DNA of 64,000 bases from Deltaproteobacteria bacterium HGW-Deltaproteobacteria-2 (GTDB taxonomy: Bacteria > Desulfobacterota > Syntrophia > Syntrophales > Smithellaceae), in NCBI GenBank assembly GCA_002840505.1, contig PHBC01000001.1:375901-439900 (forward strand). Direction: 5' to 3'. Within the stretch, counting starts at the first letter, position 1. The number at the start of each line of letters is the position of its first letter. Position numbers and translations under genes: made by a program. The notes under the pieces were generated by a model, which saw only the letters and a program-made list of their open reading frames with translations, was not told the origin of the DNA and did not search any database. Shown piece by piece: positions 18,514-26,996 of this stretch.

Positions 18514-20787
18514 ATGGCAAATAAATACAGCGAACGCATGAAGGCAGTCATAGAAAAATTCGGCACATGGTATGAAGACAAAGCGCGTCTTAATGACGGC
18601 ATAATAACCTCCAAACTTTATCCCTACACATCGATATTCAGTCCTTTGCAGGTCAACGGCGTGAAGATTAAAAACCGTCTGGTAATGGGGCCAATGGGCA
18701 ACATCAGCATGGCGGAAGAAACAGGCCGTCCCAATACCAAAATGATACAGTACTTTACGGAAAGGGCAAAAGGCGGTGTCGGCCTGATTACTTCCGGGCT
18801 GATACCGATCAGCCACGGCATCGATCCCAGCGTCACGGAAATGGGTGGTCTTTCGTACTTTCCGCGCATTGACGCTTCACGCACGCGCTTTGCCGGCTGG
18901 CGGGACATTGCCGAGCGCTGTCACGGCTACGGTGCAAAGTTCTTCATTCAGCTTACCCCCGGCTTGGGACGTGTCGGGTCTCCGGAATGTCTGGTCAACA
19001 AATTTAAGCTGCCCGTGTCGGCATCGTGGAATCCCAATTTTTATCTGCCTTCGATACCGTGCCGTCCTCTTTCCGGACGGATGGCGTGGAAAATAATCAA
19101 GAATGCCGGGCAGGCATCGTCAGACGCCAAAGCTGCTTTGATTGACGGAGTTTACCTGCACGGACATGAAGGATACCTGCTGGAACAGATGACCAATTCC
19201 GCTTTCAACAGAAGGTCGTTCGGCGCTTTTGCCGACTGGCAGAGATTCGGAGTTGAGATAGTCAAAGAAATACGCAAACGCGTCGGCAAATCTTATCCCA
19301 TCATGTACCGCATTGATCTTTCTCTGGCACTCAACGAAACTTACGGCGCAAGAATGAGCACAGTTAAGTCCCTGCGCAAATTCAAAAACGAGCGCACGGT
19401 TGAGCAGTCGCTGGAATATATGGCGGCGCTTGTGCGCGCAGGAGTGGACATGTTCGATGTTGATCTCGGCTGCTATGATAACTGGTGGCTGCCGCATCCT
19501 CCCGGATTCATGCCGCCCGGCTGTTTTCTGGAAATATCAAAAATCGTCAAAGATTATTTTGCCCAAAACAATGTACGCTCCAACGCGGGAATGGAAGTGC
19601 CGGTGGTGGCGGTGGGCAAGCTCGGTTATCCCGATCTTGCCGAACAGGCGCTACGCGACAAAAAATGCGACATGATTATGCTGGCGCGTCCGCTGCTGGC
19701 CGATCCACAGTGGCCGAACAAAGTCTATGCCGGAAAAGTCGATAAGATTTGTCCCTGCATCGGTGATCAGGAAGGCTGCATCAATGAATTTGTTGACGGC
19801 GGCCATCCCCAGTGCACAGTAAATCCCCGTACCGGACATGAAGATATCTATAACGGAAGCGAATTGCATCCGTCTAAAAGAATCAAAACCATCGCTGTCG
19901 TCGGCGGCGGCCCGGCAGGAGCAAACACTGCGATGATTGCCGCACTCCGCGGACATAAAGTGACGCTTTTTGAAAAAAGAGAGGAAATCGGCGGCATGCT
20001 GATTCCGGGCTCTCGTCCGGCAATCAAATTCGATATTCTCAATTATCGGGCATATTTAAAAACAATGCTTGCGGAAACAATGAAAAACCACGATCTCAAA
20101 ACAGAATATGGACGGGAAGTAAATCTTGATTTTCTGCGCGCCGGCAACTACGACACCATAATCTGCGCTACAGGCACGGTACAGAAACGCCCTCCGGCTA
20201 AAAATATAGATGCGCCTCATGTCGTCCTGGCGGTTGATCTTCTTCGCGATCCTTCTATTGCTGAAAGTGCAAAAGATATCGTCATCGTCGGAGGAGGATC
20301 TGTCGGCTGTGAAACAGCTTATTTTCTTGTTCATGAAAAAAAGAAGAACGTTAAAATAATTGAAATGCTCCCCGAAATAATGAAAGGTGTTTGCACCTCT
20401 AATCGCGGTTTCCTCATTCATTATCTGGAAAAAATGGGAGTGGAATTATTGAACTGCTCGATGCTTAAGGAAGTCGGCAACAAAGAAGTTCTTGTAGAAC
20501 AAAACGTATCGAAAACAGTGCCCGATCCTTACATCACATGGACACCGATCGTACCGGAAAATATCGAAAATCCCTTTGCCAAGAAGATTAAAGATGAACT
20601 TCAGTCGCGGACACTCAAAGCCGATCTTGTCGTCTTATCGGCCGGAGCGCGCCCCGGCGACGAACTGTATTACGCGTGTTTGGCGGCCAACATCACACCC
20701 GAGCTGTATAACATCGGCGATTCATTTGCCTGCGGAAGATTACTGGAAGCCGTAAGGGCGGCATATCAGCTTGCCATCGTTGTGTAG
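18514..20787 (+). CDS. 2,4-dienoyl-CoA reductase-like FMN/Fe-S/FAD oxidoreductase
   Basis: 757 residues. After an N-terminal extension of about 40 residues comes an old-yellow-enzyme FMN barrel (about 40-400; KNRLVMGPMGNISMAEETG, HGHEGYLLEQMTNSAFNRRSFG, VVAVGKL), an Fe-S Cys cluster (C413, C415, C422, C434) and a two-dinucleotide flavoprotein part (VVGGGPAGANTA near 466; IVIVGGGSVGCETAYFL near 595). This is the FadH/enoate-reductase plan: NAD(P)H reduces activated C=C bonds. The cluster motif is unusual: relative to the C-x2-C-x3-C-x11-C pattern, the second ligand is Asp418, with an extra Cys413 just before the first. ATG at 18514 has GAGGTT upstream and is preferred to GTG at 18502. It follows the aconitase X genes by 59 bp. 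Confidence 0.85.
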   Translation: MANKYSERMKAVIEKFGTWYEDKARLNDGIITSKLYPYTSIFSPLQVNGVKIKNRLVMGPMGNISMAEETGRPNTKMIQYFTERAKGGVGLITSGLIPISHGIDPSVTEMGGLSYFPRIDASRTRFAGWRDIAERCHGYGAKFFIQLTPGLGRVGSPECLVNKFKLPVSASWNPNFYLPSIPCRPLSGRMAWKIIKNAGQASSDAKAALIDGVYLHGHEGYLLEQMTNSAFNRRSFGAFADWQRFGVEIVKEIRKRVGKSYPIMYRIDLSLALNETYGARMSTVKSLRKFKNERTVEQSLEYMAALVRAGVDMFDVDLGCYDNWWLPHPPGFMPPGCFLEISKIVKDYFAQNNVRSNAGMEVPVVAVGKLGYPDLAEQALRDKKCDMIMLARPLLADPQWPNKVYAGKVDKICPCIGDQEGCINEFVDGGHPQCTVNPRTGHEDIYNGSELHPSKRIKTIAVVGGGPAGANTAMIAALRGHKVTLFEKREEIGGMLIPGSRPAIKFDILNYRAYLKTMLAETMKNHDLKTEYGREVNLDFLRAGNYDTIICATGTVQKRPPAKNIDAPHVVLAVDLLRDPSIAESAKDIVIVGGGSVGCETAYFLVHEKKKNVKIIEMLPEIMKGVCTSNRGFLIHYLEKMGVELLNCSMLKEVGNKEVLVEQNVSKTVPDPYITWTPIVPENIENPFAKKIKDELQSRTLKADLVVLSAGARPGDELYYACLAANITPELYNIGDSFACGRLLEAVRAAYQLAIVV

Positions 20788-20797
20788 GAAAGGTTTT

Positions 20798-20828
20798 TTT
20801 CACTATTCACCTTTCACTTTTCACTTTT
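20798..20828 (+). repeat. TTCACTA-type low-complexity tract
   Basis: TTCACTATTCACCTTTCACTT followed by another TTCACTTTT unit, right after the ene-reductase gene; same family as 16417-16446. Confidence 0.5.
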
Positions 20829-20867
20829 AACCTTGCACCATGACTATTGAAAAAAGTGAGGTGAGCT

Positions 20868-21368
20868 ATGAAGAAGAAAGATTATCTCCGGCTGGTTTTG
20901 ATTTTTGCCATCTTTTTTTTAGCCTTGGGTGGCTGGCTGCTTCATCTACGGATACATCCGATTGCCAAAGACGCAGAAAATTACATACCCCTTGTGGCCG
21001 GGTTTATCAGCGTTTTAGTCATTCCCTTCTTATTTATTTTTCGATCAACAATTTCTTTTGCTTATCTTCTCAATGGTATGACGGTAATTATCGGTACAAT
21101 TACCATGACTCATTTTACTATCGAAAATCCCCCGCAAGAATGGACATTGCAGACAATCTTCTTGGGAACGCTTCTGGCCGATGTAATACTGCTTTGGGGG
21201 AAATTTGCCGTGGGTAAAGCCCTTTATGATCTTGACGCTGTAATAAACCGGCCCGACGCGGAGAGAAACCGCGGCAGATTTTTCCGCTTTCCGAATATGG
21301 GCTTTTGGTTTGTGCACCTTGTCACATTAACCATCGTTTATATGATCGGTAGTTATTTTTGGAAATAA
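20868..21368 (+). CDS. Membrane protein of unknown function (four TM segments)
   Basis: 166 residues. I do not recognise a family. Four hydrophobic segments are visible (about 8-26, 42-60, 66-84 and 145-163), with a cytoplasmic-looking charged stretch around DLDAVINRPDAERNRGRFFRFPNMG before the last one. GAGGTGAG lies 5 nt upstream of the ATG. A 28-residue membrane peptide gene starts 12 bp after its stop, and the two probably form one unit. Confidence 0.65.
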   Translation: MKKKDYLRLVLIFAIFFLALGGWLLHLRIHPIAKDAENYIPLVAGFISVLVIPFLFIFRSTISFAYLLNGMTVIIGTITMTHFTIENPPQEWTLQTIFLGTLLADVILLWGKFAVGKALYDLDAVINRPDAERNRGRFFRFPNMGFWFVHLVTLTIVYMIGSYFWK

Positions 21369-21380
21369 AAGGAGGTTGTT

Positions 21381-21467
21381 ATGAAATATTTTATGTTATT
21401 CCAGCCGGGCTGGTGGGTATTACATGTTCTGGCTATTTTGCTGCTGCTTTTGATAGGTCATCTATAA
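21381..21467 (+). CDS. 28-residue single-pass membrane peptide
   Basis: A short frame, ATG at 21381 to TAA at 21467, begins MKYFMLFQPGWWVLHVLAIL and ends LLIGHL. AAAGGAGG lies 6 nt upstream, one of the strongest ribosome-binding sites in the region. The peptide is almost entirely hydrophobic with a WW pair near the interface. It sits 12 bp after the four-TM protein gene, so a small accessory subunit for it is a reasonable guess. It is not long enough to be credible from coding statistics alone; the ribosome-binding site and position are the evidence. Confidence 0.55.
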   Translation: MKYFMLFQPGWWVLHVLAILLLLLIGHL

Positions 21468-21823
21468 ACCGTTAAGTCGCGTAACCTGTGAGAAGTGAAG
21501 ATGAAGGGTAAATAGTAAGAAAAGTTACAAGTGAAGTTCGATATCCAGCCGCCCTTGTCATTCCCCGGCTCTCTTCCGGGCAGATGCCTGGTGACCTGGG
21601 AATCCAGAGCTTTCCTTTTCATGTCTAACCACAGGGAGACATTTTTTGTCCTTTCTCTCTTCACCATTCACTATTCACTATTCACCTTTCACCCTTCACT
21701 TTGTCCCTCCGAGTGTAATGATTACAGAAATAGTCTGAAGTTAATAATTTTCATCTTGACCATTAAGTTCATTTTTTGTATACACGCCCACCAAATCACC
21801 CATGAGGTAGGACTTATCGATTA
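21468..21823. other. Gene-free region with repeat arms and promoter
   Basis: 355 bp without a convincing gene. Purine-rich arm GAAGTGAAGATGAAGGG (about 21494-21510) and pyrimidine-rich TTCAC tract (21657-21703) are roughly inverted copies around a GC-rich core that includes a TTGTCATTCCC-type repeat fragment (21556-21605). A promoter lies at 21756-21784. Confidence 0.5.
21756..21784 (+). promoter_or_regulatory. Putative promoter of the SET-domain gene
   Basis: TTGACC (21756-21761) and TATACA (21779-21784) with 17-bp spacing, 40 bp before the ATG. Confidence 0.5.
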
Positions 21824-22333
21824 ATGCAAGAAGAAAATAAATTTAAGCAAGCCACCAGGACGGCCAATCCCAGGTCAAAGACATCTAACAGAGGTCGCCG
21901 CATCCAGATACGCAAATCAGGCATCCACGGCAAGGGCGTCTATGCCATACGTCCCATCAAGGCCGGCGACAAGGTCTTGGAGTATAAGGGAGAGATCATA
22001 ACTTGGAAGAAAGCCCTGGACCGTCATCCCCACGACGAAAGCCAGCCCAATCACACTTTCTATTTCCACCTGGATGACGGCCACGTCATCGACGCCAAGC
22101 ACACTGGCAACTCCGCCAAATGGATTAATCACTCCTGCGAACCAAATCTGGAAGCCGAACAGGATGGCTACCGCATCGTCCTTAAAGCCCTGCGCGACAT
22201 CAATGCCGGCGAGGAACTATCTTACGATTACGGTCTGGTGATCGACGCTCGCCGGACATCCAAGCTAAAGAAAGAATACGCCTGCTTGTGCCGCGCCAAC
22301 AATTGTCGCGGCACCATGCTGAACTGTAAATAA
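21824..22333 (+). CDS. SET-domain protein, putative lysine methyltransferase
   Basis: 169 residues. The SET core is complete: IRKSGIHGKGVYAIRPIKAGDKVLEYKGEIIT (residues 29-60), the SAM-binding NHSCEPN (102-108) and catalytic GEELSYDYG (129-137), followed by a post-SET-like Cys motif CLC...C (154, 156, 161). SET enzymes transfer methyl groups from SAM to protein lysines. They are mainly eukaryotic but occur in scattered bacteria. The N-terminus is basic (RRIQIR), so a DNA- or nucleoid-associated target is possible, though unproven. Only GAGGTAGGA, rather far from the ATG, serves as ribosome-binding site. The neighbouring genes are unrelated. Confidence 0.88.
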   Translation: MQEENKFKQATRTANPRSKTSNRGRRIQIRKSGIHGKGVYAIRPIKAGDKVLEYKGEIITWKKALDRHPHDESQPNHTFYFHLDDGHVIDAKHTGNSAKWINHSCEPNLEAEQDGYRIVLKALRDINAGEELSYDYGLVIDARRTSKLKKEYACLCRANNCRGTMLNCK

Positions 22334-22410
22334 TAATAAGTTTTAAGATTTAAGGGTTAAGGGTTAAGGGTTTAATCTTTAAACTTAATTATTTAAATCT
22401 TCACTATGAA

Positions 22411-24210
22411 CTATTTATAAAGCGCTTCGATTTTATCCTTTAATTTTGTAAGAACAACATTACGTTTAAGTTTCATTGTCGGTGTCAGTGTGCCATTATC
22501 CAGACTGAATGGTTCCGGAATAAGCAGAAATTTTTTGGGTATTTCATAACCGCCGAACTTTCCTTTCAGATGATTCATAATATCCTCGCTGATCATATCG
22601 ATAATATCCTGACGCGCAACCAGTGTTTGAATATCACCCGGCAATCCTTTTTCTTTGGCGTAATTCAGCAGAACTTCAGGATCAGGAACGACAATGCAAA
22701 TGTTGAAAGGCCGGTTCAAGCCGTAAATGACTGCCTGCTGAACAAAATGAACTAGACAGATTTCTTCTTCTAAAGCAACGGGGAAGCAGAATTTTCCATT
22801 TTCCAGTTTGTACTGTTCTTTGATGCGGCCGGTGATATAGAGAAATCCATCCTTATCCAGTCGGCCGCGATCTCCGGTGCGAAAGCCACCGTCTGGTGTC
22901 ATGGCAGCTTTCGTGTCTTCAGGTCTGTTGTGATAGCCCTTCATGACATTGGGGCCGTAAATAATAATTTCACCGTCCGTCGCGCCTTCTTCAACTACGG
23001 ACTGGTCGATAACGATTTTGACTTTCTCAATAGCCTTGCCGACACTGCCTAATCGGTAATCAAGGGAGCCATTCATTGCGGCTGCCGGCGATGTTTCCGT
23101 CAGACCGTAGCAATCGTAGATGGGAATGCCTATATCGAAGAAGAACTGAGCAATTTCTGGGTTCATGGCCGCACTGCCGCTCATTGAACCCATTAGTCTG
23201 CCACCGAGACGCTCTCTTATTTTTTTGAAAACAATCTTATCCGACAGTTGGAATTTAAGGTTAGTCATGAGATCGGATTTCCCTTTTGCCGCCAGTTCCC
23301 GTTTTTTCCTCGCAGCTTCAACACCCATCACAAAGAGAGTTTTTGCCAATCCTCCTTCCTTGTTCATCTTAGTCCAAAGACCATCGTAAATCCTGTTGAA
23401 GACGCGAGGCACAGCAACCATAAATGTGGGTCTTACTTGAAGGATGTCATTGACAATTGTTGATGGACTTTCCGCCAAACCCATAGCTCCGCCAAGATAC
23501 GTAAGCGCAAATAATTCAGCAGTTTGACCGAATGAATGGGCCCAGGGCAGAATAACCAGATTCACAACTTCATTCTCTTGAAGTTCAGGATACAACTTCA
23601 TACCTGCCAATGCATTGCTGGTAAAATTGCCGTGGGATAGCAAAACGCCTTTGGGATTGCCGGTTGTGCCGGATGTGTAGATGAGCTCCGCAATGTCGTC
23701 AGATTGAGGACGTTGGGAAGGAACCGCTTTTGCCGCACCCATTTTTTCAACCGCGGCCATTGAGTGTTCTCCTTCGGCATCAATGACGAATATATGCTTA
23801 AGGGTAGCGATATCTTTAGGGAAATCCTTTATTTTTTCATAAATTTCCGGCTTTGAAACAAAGAGGACGTTTATCTGACTGTCGGTAATGATGTATTTCC
23901 ATACCTGAAGCAGCTCCGCTTCATACATAGGAACAAAACGTGCAACTCGTCCCCATGTGGCAAAAGCGGCAACAGCCCATTCCACACGGTTGTTGGCGAT
24001 TATTCCGACGGCGTCGCCGTTGCCAATTCCAAGTTGGGCAAGCCCTGCACGGAGATTGTTAATCCGTGTGTCGACCTCTTTAAATGTTACCCACTCGTAA
24101 ACACCGTTTTTGTTTTTCGTCCCGAAAAGTCTTCGATCGGCAAATTTGGCAGCGCTCTCTTCCCACCAATCAATCAAATTGTCCGGCTTGTCTAATGTCC
24201 AGGTATGCAT
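22411..24210 (-). CDS. Long-chain fatty acid-CoA ligase (AMP-forming)
   Basis: 599 residues from the chosen start. The adenylate-forming signature motifs are present: IYTSGTTGNPKGVLLSHGN, DCYGLTETSPAAAMNG and TGDRGRLDKDGFLYITGRIKEQYKLENGKF. The enzyme activates fatty acids to acyl-CoA via acyl-AMP, the entry step of beta-oxidation; the length and the Lys in KLENGK fit the FadD15-like long-chain group. The frame is open to 24225, but GGAGG within the extra codons is spaced 8 nt before ATG 24210, which is the better start. It converges on the SET gene. Confidence 0.93.
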   Translation of the reverse strand: MHTWTLDKPDNLIDWWEESAAKFADRRLFGTKNKNGVYEWVTFKEVDTRINNLRAGLAQLGIGNGDAVGIIANNRVEWAVAAFATWGRVARFVPMYEAELLQVWKYIITDSQINVLFVSKPEIYEKIKDFPKDIATLKHIFVIDAEGEHSMAAVEKMGAAKAVPSQRPQSDDIAELIYTSGTTGNPKGVLLSHGNFTSNALAGMKLYPELQENEVVNLVILPWAHSFGQTAELFALTYLGGAMGLAESPSTIVNDILQVRPTFMVAVPRVFNRIYDGLWTKMNKEGGLAKTLFVMGVEAARKKRELAAKGKSDLMTNLKFQLSDKIVFKKIRERLGGRLMGSMSGSAAMNPEIAQFFFDIGIPIYDCYGLTETSPAAAMNGSLDYRLGSVGKAIEKVKIVIDQSVVEEGATDGEIIIYGPNVMKGYHNRPEDTKAAMTPDGGFRTGDRGRLDKDGFLYITGRIKEQYKLENGKFCFPVALEEEICLVHFVQQAVIYGLNRPFNICIVVPDPEVLLNYAKEKGLPGDIQTLVARQDIIDMISEDIMNHLKGKFGGYEIPKKFLLIPEPFSLDNGTLTPTMKLKRNVVLTKLKDKIEALYK

Positions 24211-24541
24211 TTGAAATTCCTCCATTATTTTACTTACACGCGGGGAATTTCATCCCCTGCGGGTTTTTACGACAATACTCCACCCCCCACAGGTTTAATT
24301 ACTATAAGGCATTTTTCTAAAAAATTCAATCAAAACGTGAAACATATTAAACAATTAATAAACCAGTCGGTAAACATGGTTCCTAATAAATTAAGGAAAA
24401 GAGGTGCAAGAAGAAAATAACTGCATTACTGGACATAAAATTGTGCTGTAATTATTATTCTTGTCATGGTGTCGAAAACACTAACTGATATAATAACAAA
24501 GACTTATATTTCAGATTTCGCTGTAGAATTAATAATATCTG
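24211..24541. other. Gene-free region upstream of the acyl-CoA ligase
   Basis: About 330 bp. Short open frames here lack ribosome-binding sites and coding character. The stretch contains a GGGGA/TCCCC hairpin near 24241-24257 and AACCAGTCGGTA (24361-24372), an imperfect ACC-N4-GGT dyad resembling TetR-family sites. Confidence 0.45.
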
Positions 24542-24997
24542 TTAATAGATGCCCATCTGGCAACCACCGGCGATGGTTGCGCCCAGTTCAACACATTGAG
24601 CAAGAATTTCTTTTGTAATCTCACCCTTGGCTATAACCGGCTGAAAAACAGTTTTAAATTTATAGCCCAGCGCGATGCGATCGATAGCTCTTAGTGCTCC
24701 TGTGCCGTCGTTTCCCGCACTGATGAACACAACAAAAGGTTTACGAAAGACCTTTTCATGCGCGCTGTAATAAGTGCGGTCAAAAAAATCCTTCACCATC
24801 CCGGACATGTAACCAAAGTTCTCCGGCGTGCCGATAGCCAGACCGTCGGCTGTCAAAAGATCTTCCAGCGTGGCGTCTGCGGCCTTCTTCAAGATCACTT
24901 CCACGCCTTCGATAGACTTTGCACCTTCAGCAACAGCCTGCGCCATCTTTTGAGTTTTCCCTGTCTGCGAATGATAAACGATTAATATTTTAGCCAT
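24542..24997 (-). CDS. Flavodoxin-like NAD(P)H-dependent oxidoreductase
   Basis: 151 residues. The flavodoxin FMN-phosphate loop VYHSQTGKTQKMAQAVAEG (residues 7-25) starts the protein; GLAIGTPENFGYMSGMVKDFFDR and VFISAGNDGTGALRAID provide the isoalloxazine contacts. This matches the flavodoxin/NADPH-dependent FMN reductase group. It is 17 bp behind the MerR gene and probably its target. The electron acceptor is unknown. Confidence 0.85.
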   Translation of the reverse strand: MAKILIVYHSQTGKTQKMAQAVAEGAKSIEGVEVILKKAADATLEDLLTADGLAIGTPENFGYMSGMVKDFFDRTYYSAHEKVFRKPFVVFISAGNDGTGALRAIDRIALGYKFKTVFQPVIAKGEITKEILAQCVELGATIAGGCQMGIY

Positions 24998-25014
24998 ATT
25001 TTATCTGCCATCTC

Positions 25015-25572
25015 TCACTTTTTCCTTTGATGTATCTGTTTTATTTTTTGGCATCTTTTCCTGATCAGAAGAATTTCTTCGCCGAGGAGACCCAGGGATT
25101 CCAGAAAATCCTGATGTGCTTCAGGCGATGACGTTTCGAACTCCGTATGCCAGCGTTCCATACCGTTCTCATCCAAACCGGCCTTGCGCAAGTATTTGAT
25201 CCATTTTTCTTTCGTTAAAACGCGTGTCGAACGGATCAGCGTTTTATCATCCAGCAGACTGAGAATAAATTTTTGCTGCTGGCGTAGACGGCTGATTTCA
25301 TCATTAATGTCCTTGAGCCTCCGGTGTAATATTTCCGTGCGATGTGATGAGCCGCCGCTGACAAGTTTTCTAATCACTCTTAATGGAATGCCGGCATTCC
25401 GCAACCGGGAAATTTCTTCCATCAGCAGATAGTCCTGTTCGGAATAAATACGATAATCCGCCCCGCTTCTTTCCCGCGGCGACAGAAGTCCGATTTTGTC
25501 ATAATAAAGAAGCGTGCTTCTCGACAATCCAAATTTTTTGGCAATCTCCGAAATAGTATAGGTCACAGACAT
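25015..25572 (-). CDS. MerR-family transcriptional regulator
   Basis: 185 residues from the chosen start. The N-terminal MerR winged helix (YTISEIAKKFGLSRSTLLYYDKIGLLSPRERSGADYRIYSEQD) is followed by a long dimerisation coiled coil (about 75-130) and a C-terminal domain, LTKEKWIKYLRKAGLDENGMERWHTEFETSSPEAHQDFLESLGL, near 135-178. MerR proteins bend the DNA of promoters with long spacers. An open frame reaches 25623, but those 17 residues do not fit MerR starts. The same C-terminal domain is encoded separately in the gene just upstream. No metal-binding Cys set is visible, so the inducer is probably not a thiophilic metal. Confidence 0.82.
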   Translation of the reverse strand: MSVTYTISEIAKKFGLSRSTLLYYDKIGLLSPRERSGADYRIYSEQDYLLMEEISRLRNAGIPLRVIRKLVSGGSSHRTEILHRRLKDINDEISRLRQQQKFILSLLDDKTLIRSTRVLTKEKWIKYLRKAGLDENGMERWHTEFETSSPEAHQDFLESLGLLGEEILLIRKRCQKIKQIHQRKK

Positions 25573-25626
25573 CCCTGAAATATGCCCAGACCGACACCTC
25601 TGCAATACCGGAACGGGGCTCATTGT

Positions 25627-25803
25627 TTATAGACTTCTTACTTCTTTGATCCTCTTCGCATCCAGACCAAGCCATTCAAGAAAGTTCTGATGACCCTGAG
25701 GGTTTTTCTCTTCAAAAAGGCAATGCCACTTTTTCATGTCGGCATCTTTCAGTCCGATCTCACGAAATAATTCAACCCACTGTTCAACAGTTACTTTGCC
25801 CAT
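25627..25803 (-). CDS. Free-standing copy of the MerR C-terminal domain
   Basis: 58 residues from ATG 25803, which has AAAGGA about 8 nt upstream (the in-frame ATG at 25812 has none). The protein VTVEQWVELFREIGLKDADMKKWHCLFEEKNPQGHQNFLEWLGL aligns along its length with residues 135-178 of the MerR protein next door, sharing W, GL, M.(K/R)WH, F, P..HQ.FLE.LGL. It is the first gene of a three-gene unit with merR and the flavodoxin. It might bind the same ligand or heterodimerise with MerR; that is inference. Confidence 0.65.
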   Translation of the reverse strand: MGKVTVEQWVELFREIGLKDADMKKWHCLFEEKNPQGHQNFLEWLGLDAKRIKEVRSL

Positions 25804-26039
25804 TTTTCTCATCCTTTCACTTTTATTTTTTTCATGGCCAATGGTAACGCGAATCTTAAACTATGAAGTTATAGACGGGTCAAGAAGTATTTTAATGAAA
25901 CTTAGTGGCACTCGCTGAGAGCGAACGAGATGAAGCGCGAAGCGTAAGAGGGACTATACCAAGCGCTTTGGGATAATAAGCATAAAAAGTAAAATCCCCT
26001 TTAATCCCCCTTTAAAAAAGGAAAATAAAAATAAATGGT

Positions 26040-26879
26040 TCAAAACGGATCGGGTACAAAATCGAAATCAAACGTAATTATCCCAACTTTAGTTCTGATT
26101 TTTATGGGAATCTTTTTTTCATCTGCCGTTACCCAAATTTTAAGCTGCGGATTGTCGCTCTTTTTTACCACTTTATCTTTTTCCAGTTTATCCAGCATAT
26201 TCATATTAGGCGTGATTTCAATGGTGTCGTAAGTTTTTTCTCCGATTTCAACTTTACTTCTTTTGCCAACAATCGCTCGGACTTCAATGTTGAGATTGCC
26301 ATCTGTCATCGGTATAATAATCTCTGAGTTTTCTTTAAGACTCTGATAGCGAAGAACGTAAAAAAGACCCAGCGGATCGACGGTTCCCGGCGAAATATTA
26401 ATCGGCCGTCTTGTCTCGCCGAAATTAGTGTAAGTAGCTTTGAGATTTTCCCAGTCAAATTTTATGTTTTCATCACGCGGATGTTCACTTTCTGTTTTCT
26501 TTTTATAGAAAACGCTGTGAGTCATTCCGCTATCAACATAGGAATCCTGCCTTTCCCGTATTTTATAAACGAGATCTACTACTTTGCTGGTTTTTGTGGT
26601 CATAACAAAGTGGTAGGATTCAACGCCATTGAATATTTCTTTAGGAAGGACCTCCAGCGTGAGCTCTCCGGCGGGAATTATCCCCCATCTCCCATTATAC
26701 TTCAGTTTTTCTCCTACATGAAAAGGGATTACCTTGTCCGGTTCTTTGGCGGCAGTGTTGATGATGGCAAAATTCAGAAATATTATGCATAATAAAACAA
26801 AAAGAATGTATTTGGCAAATCCTCTATGAACACTTTTCTTTATCAAAAGAATTACAGCATTTCTGTCCTGTAAAATCAT
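26040..26879 (-). CDS. DUF3108 periplasmic protein
   Basis: 279 residues. A membrane segment/signal anchor (about 22-43, FAKYILFVLLCIIFLNFAIINTAA) leads into a beta-rich domain with FHVGEKLKYNGRWGIIPAGELTLEV, RERQDSYVDSGM, FDWENLKATY and LKIWVTADEKKIPIKIRTKVGIITFDF, the DUF3108 pattern. Function of the family is unknown; members are exported. AAAGG is 8 nt upstream of the ATG. It is separated from the ars operon by a divergent promoter region. Confidence 0.8.
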   Translation of the reverse strand: MILQDRNAVILLIKKSVHRGFAKYILFVLLCIIFLNFAIINTAAKEPDKVIPFHVGEKLKYNGRWGIIPAGELTLEVLPKEIFNGVESYHFVMTTKTSKVVDLVYKIRERQDSYVDSGMTHSVFYKKKTESEHPRDENIKFDWENLKATYTNFGETRRPINISPGTVDPLGLFYVLRYQSLKENSEIIIPMTDGNLNIEVRAIVGKRSKVEIGEKTYDTIEITPNMNMLDKLEKDKVVKKSDNPQLKIWVTADEKKIPIKIRTKVGIITFDFDFVPDPF

Positions 26880-26996
26880 TCTATTAACCTTTCTACCTTT
26901 ATGATGCTTTTATATCATATATTAAGCCGGATTTCAGTTATTATTAGAATATGCCGAAATGGCCGGTTTACGATAACGATACGTACCGAATAGCTA

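Noticed and set aside
16417-21703. TTCAC tracts considered as CRISPR-like repeats
   Set aside because: Units are 7-8 nt, degenerate and without spacers; no cas genes are present.
24361-24372. AACCAGTCGGTA as a TetR/fatty-acid regulator operator
   Set aside because: The dyad is imperfect (only the ACC/GGT arms match), and no regulator gene is nearby; kept only as a note in the spacer.
24084-24420. Plus-strand frames around the acyl-CoA ligase start
   Set aside because: Low-complexity composition, no ribosome-binding site and overlap with the ligase 5' end.
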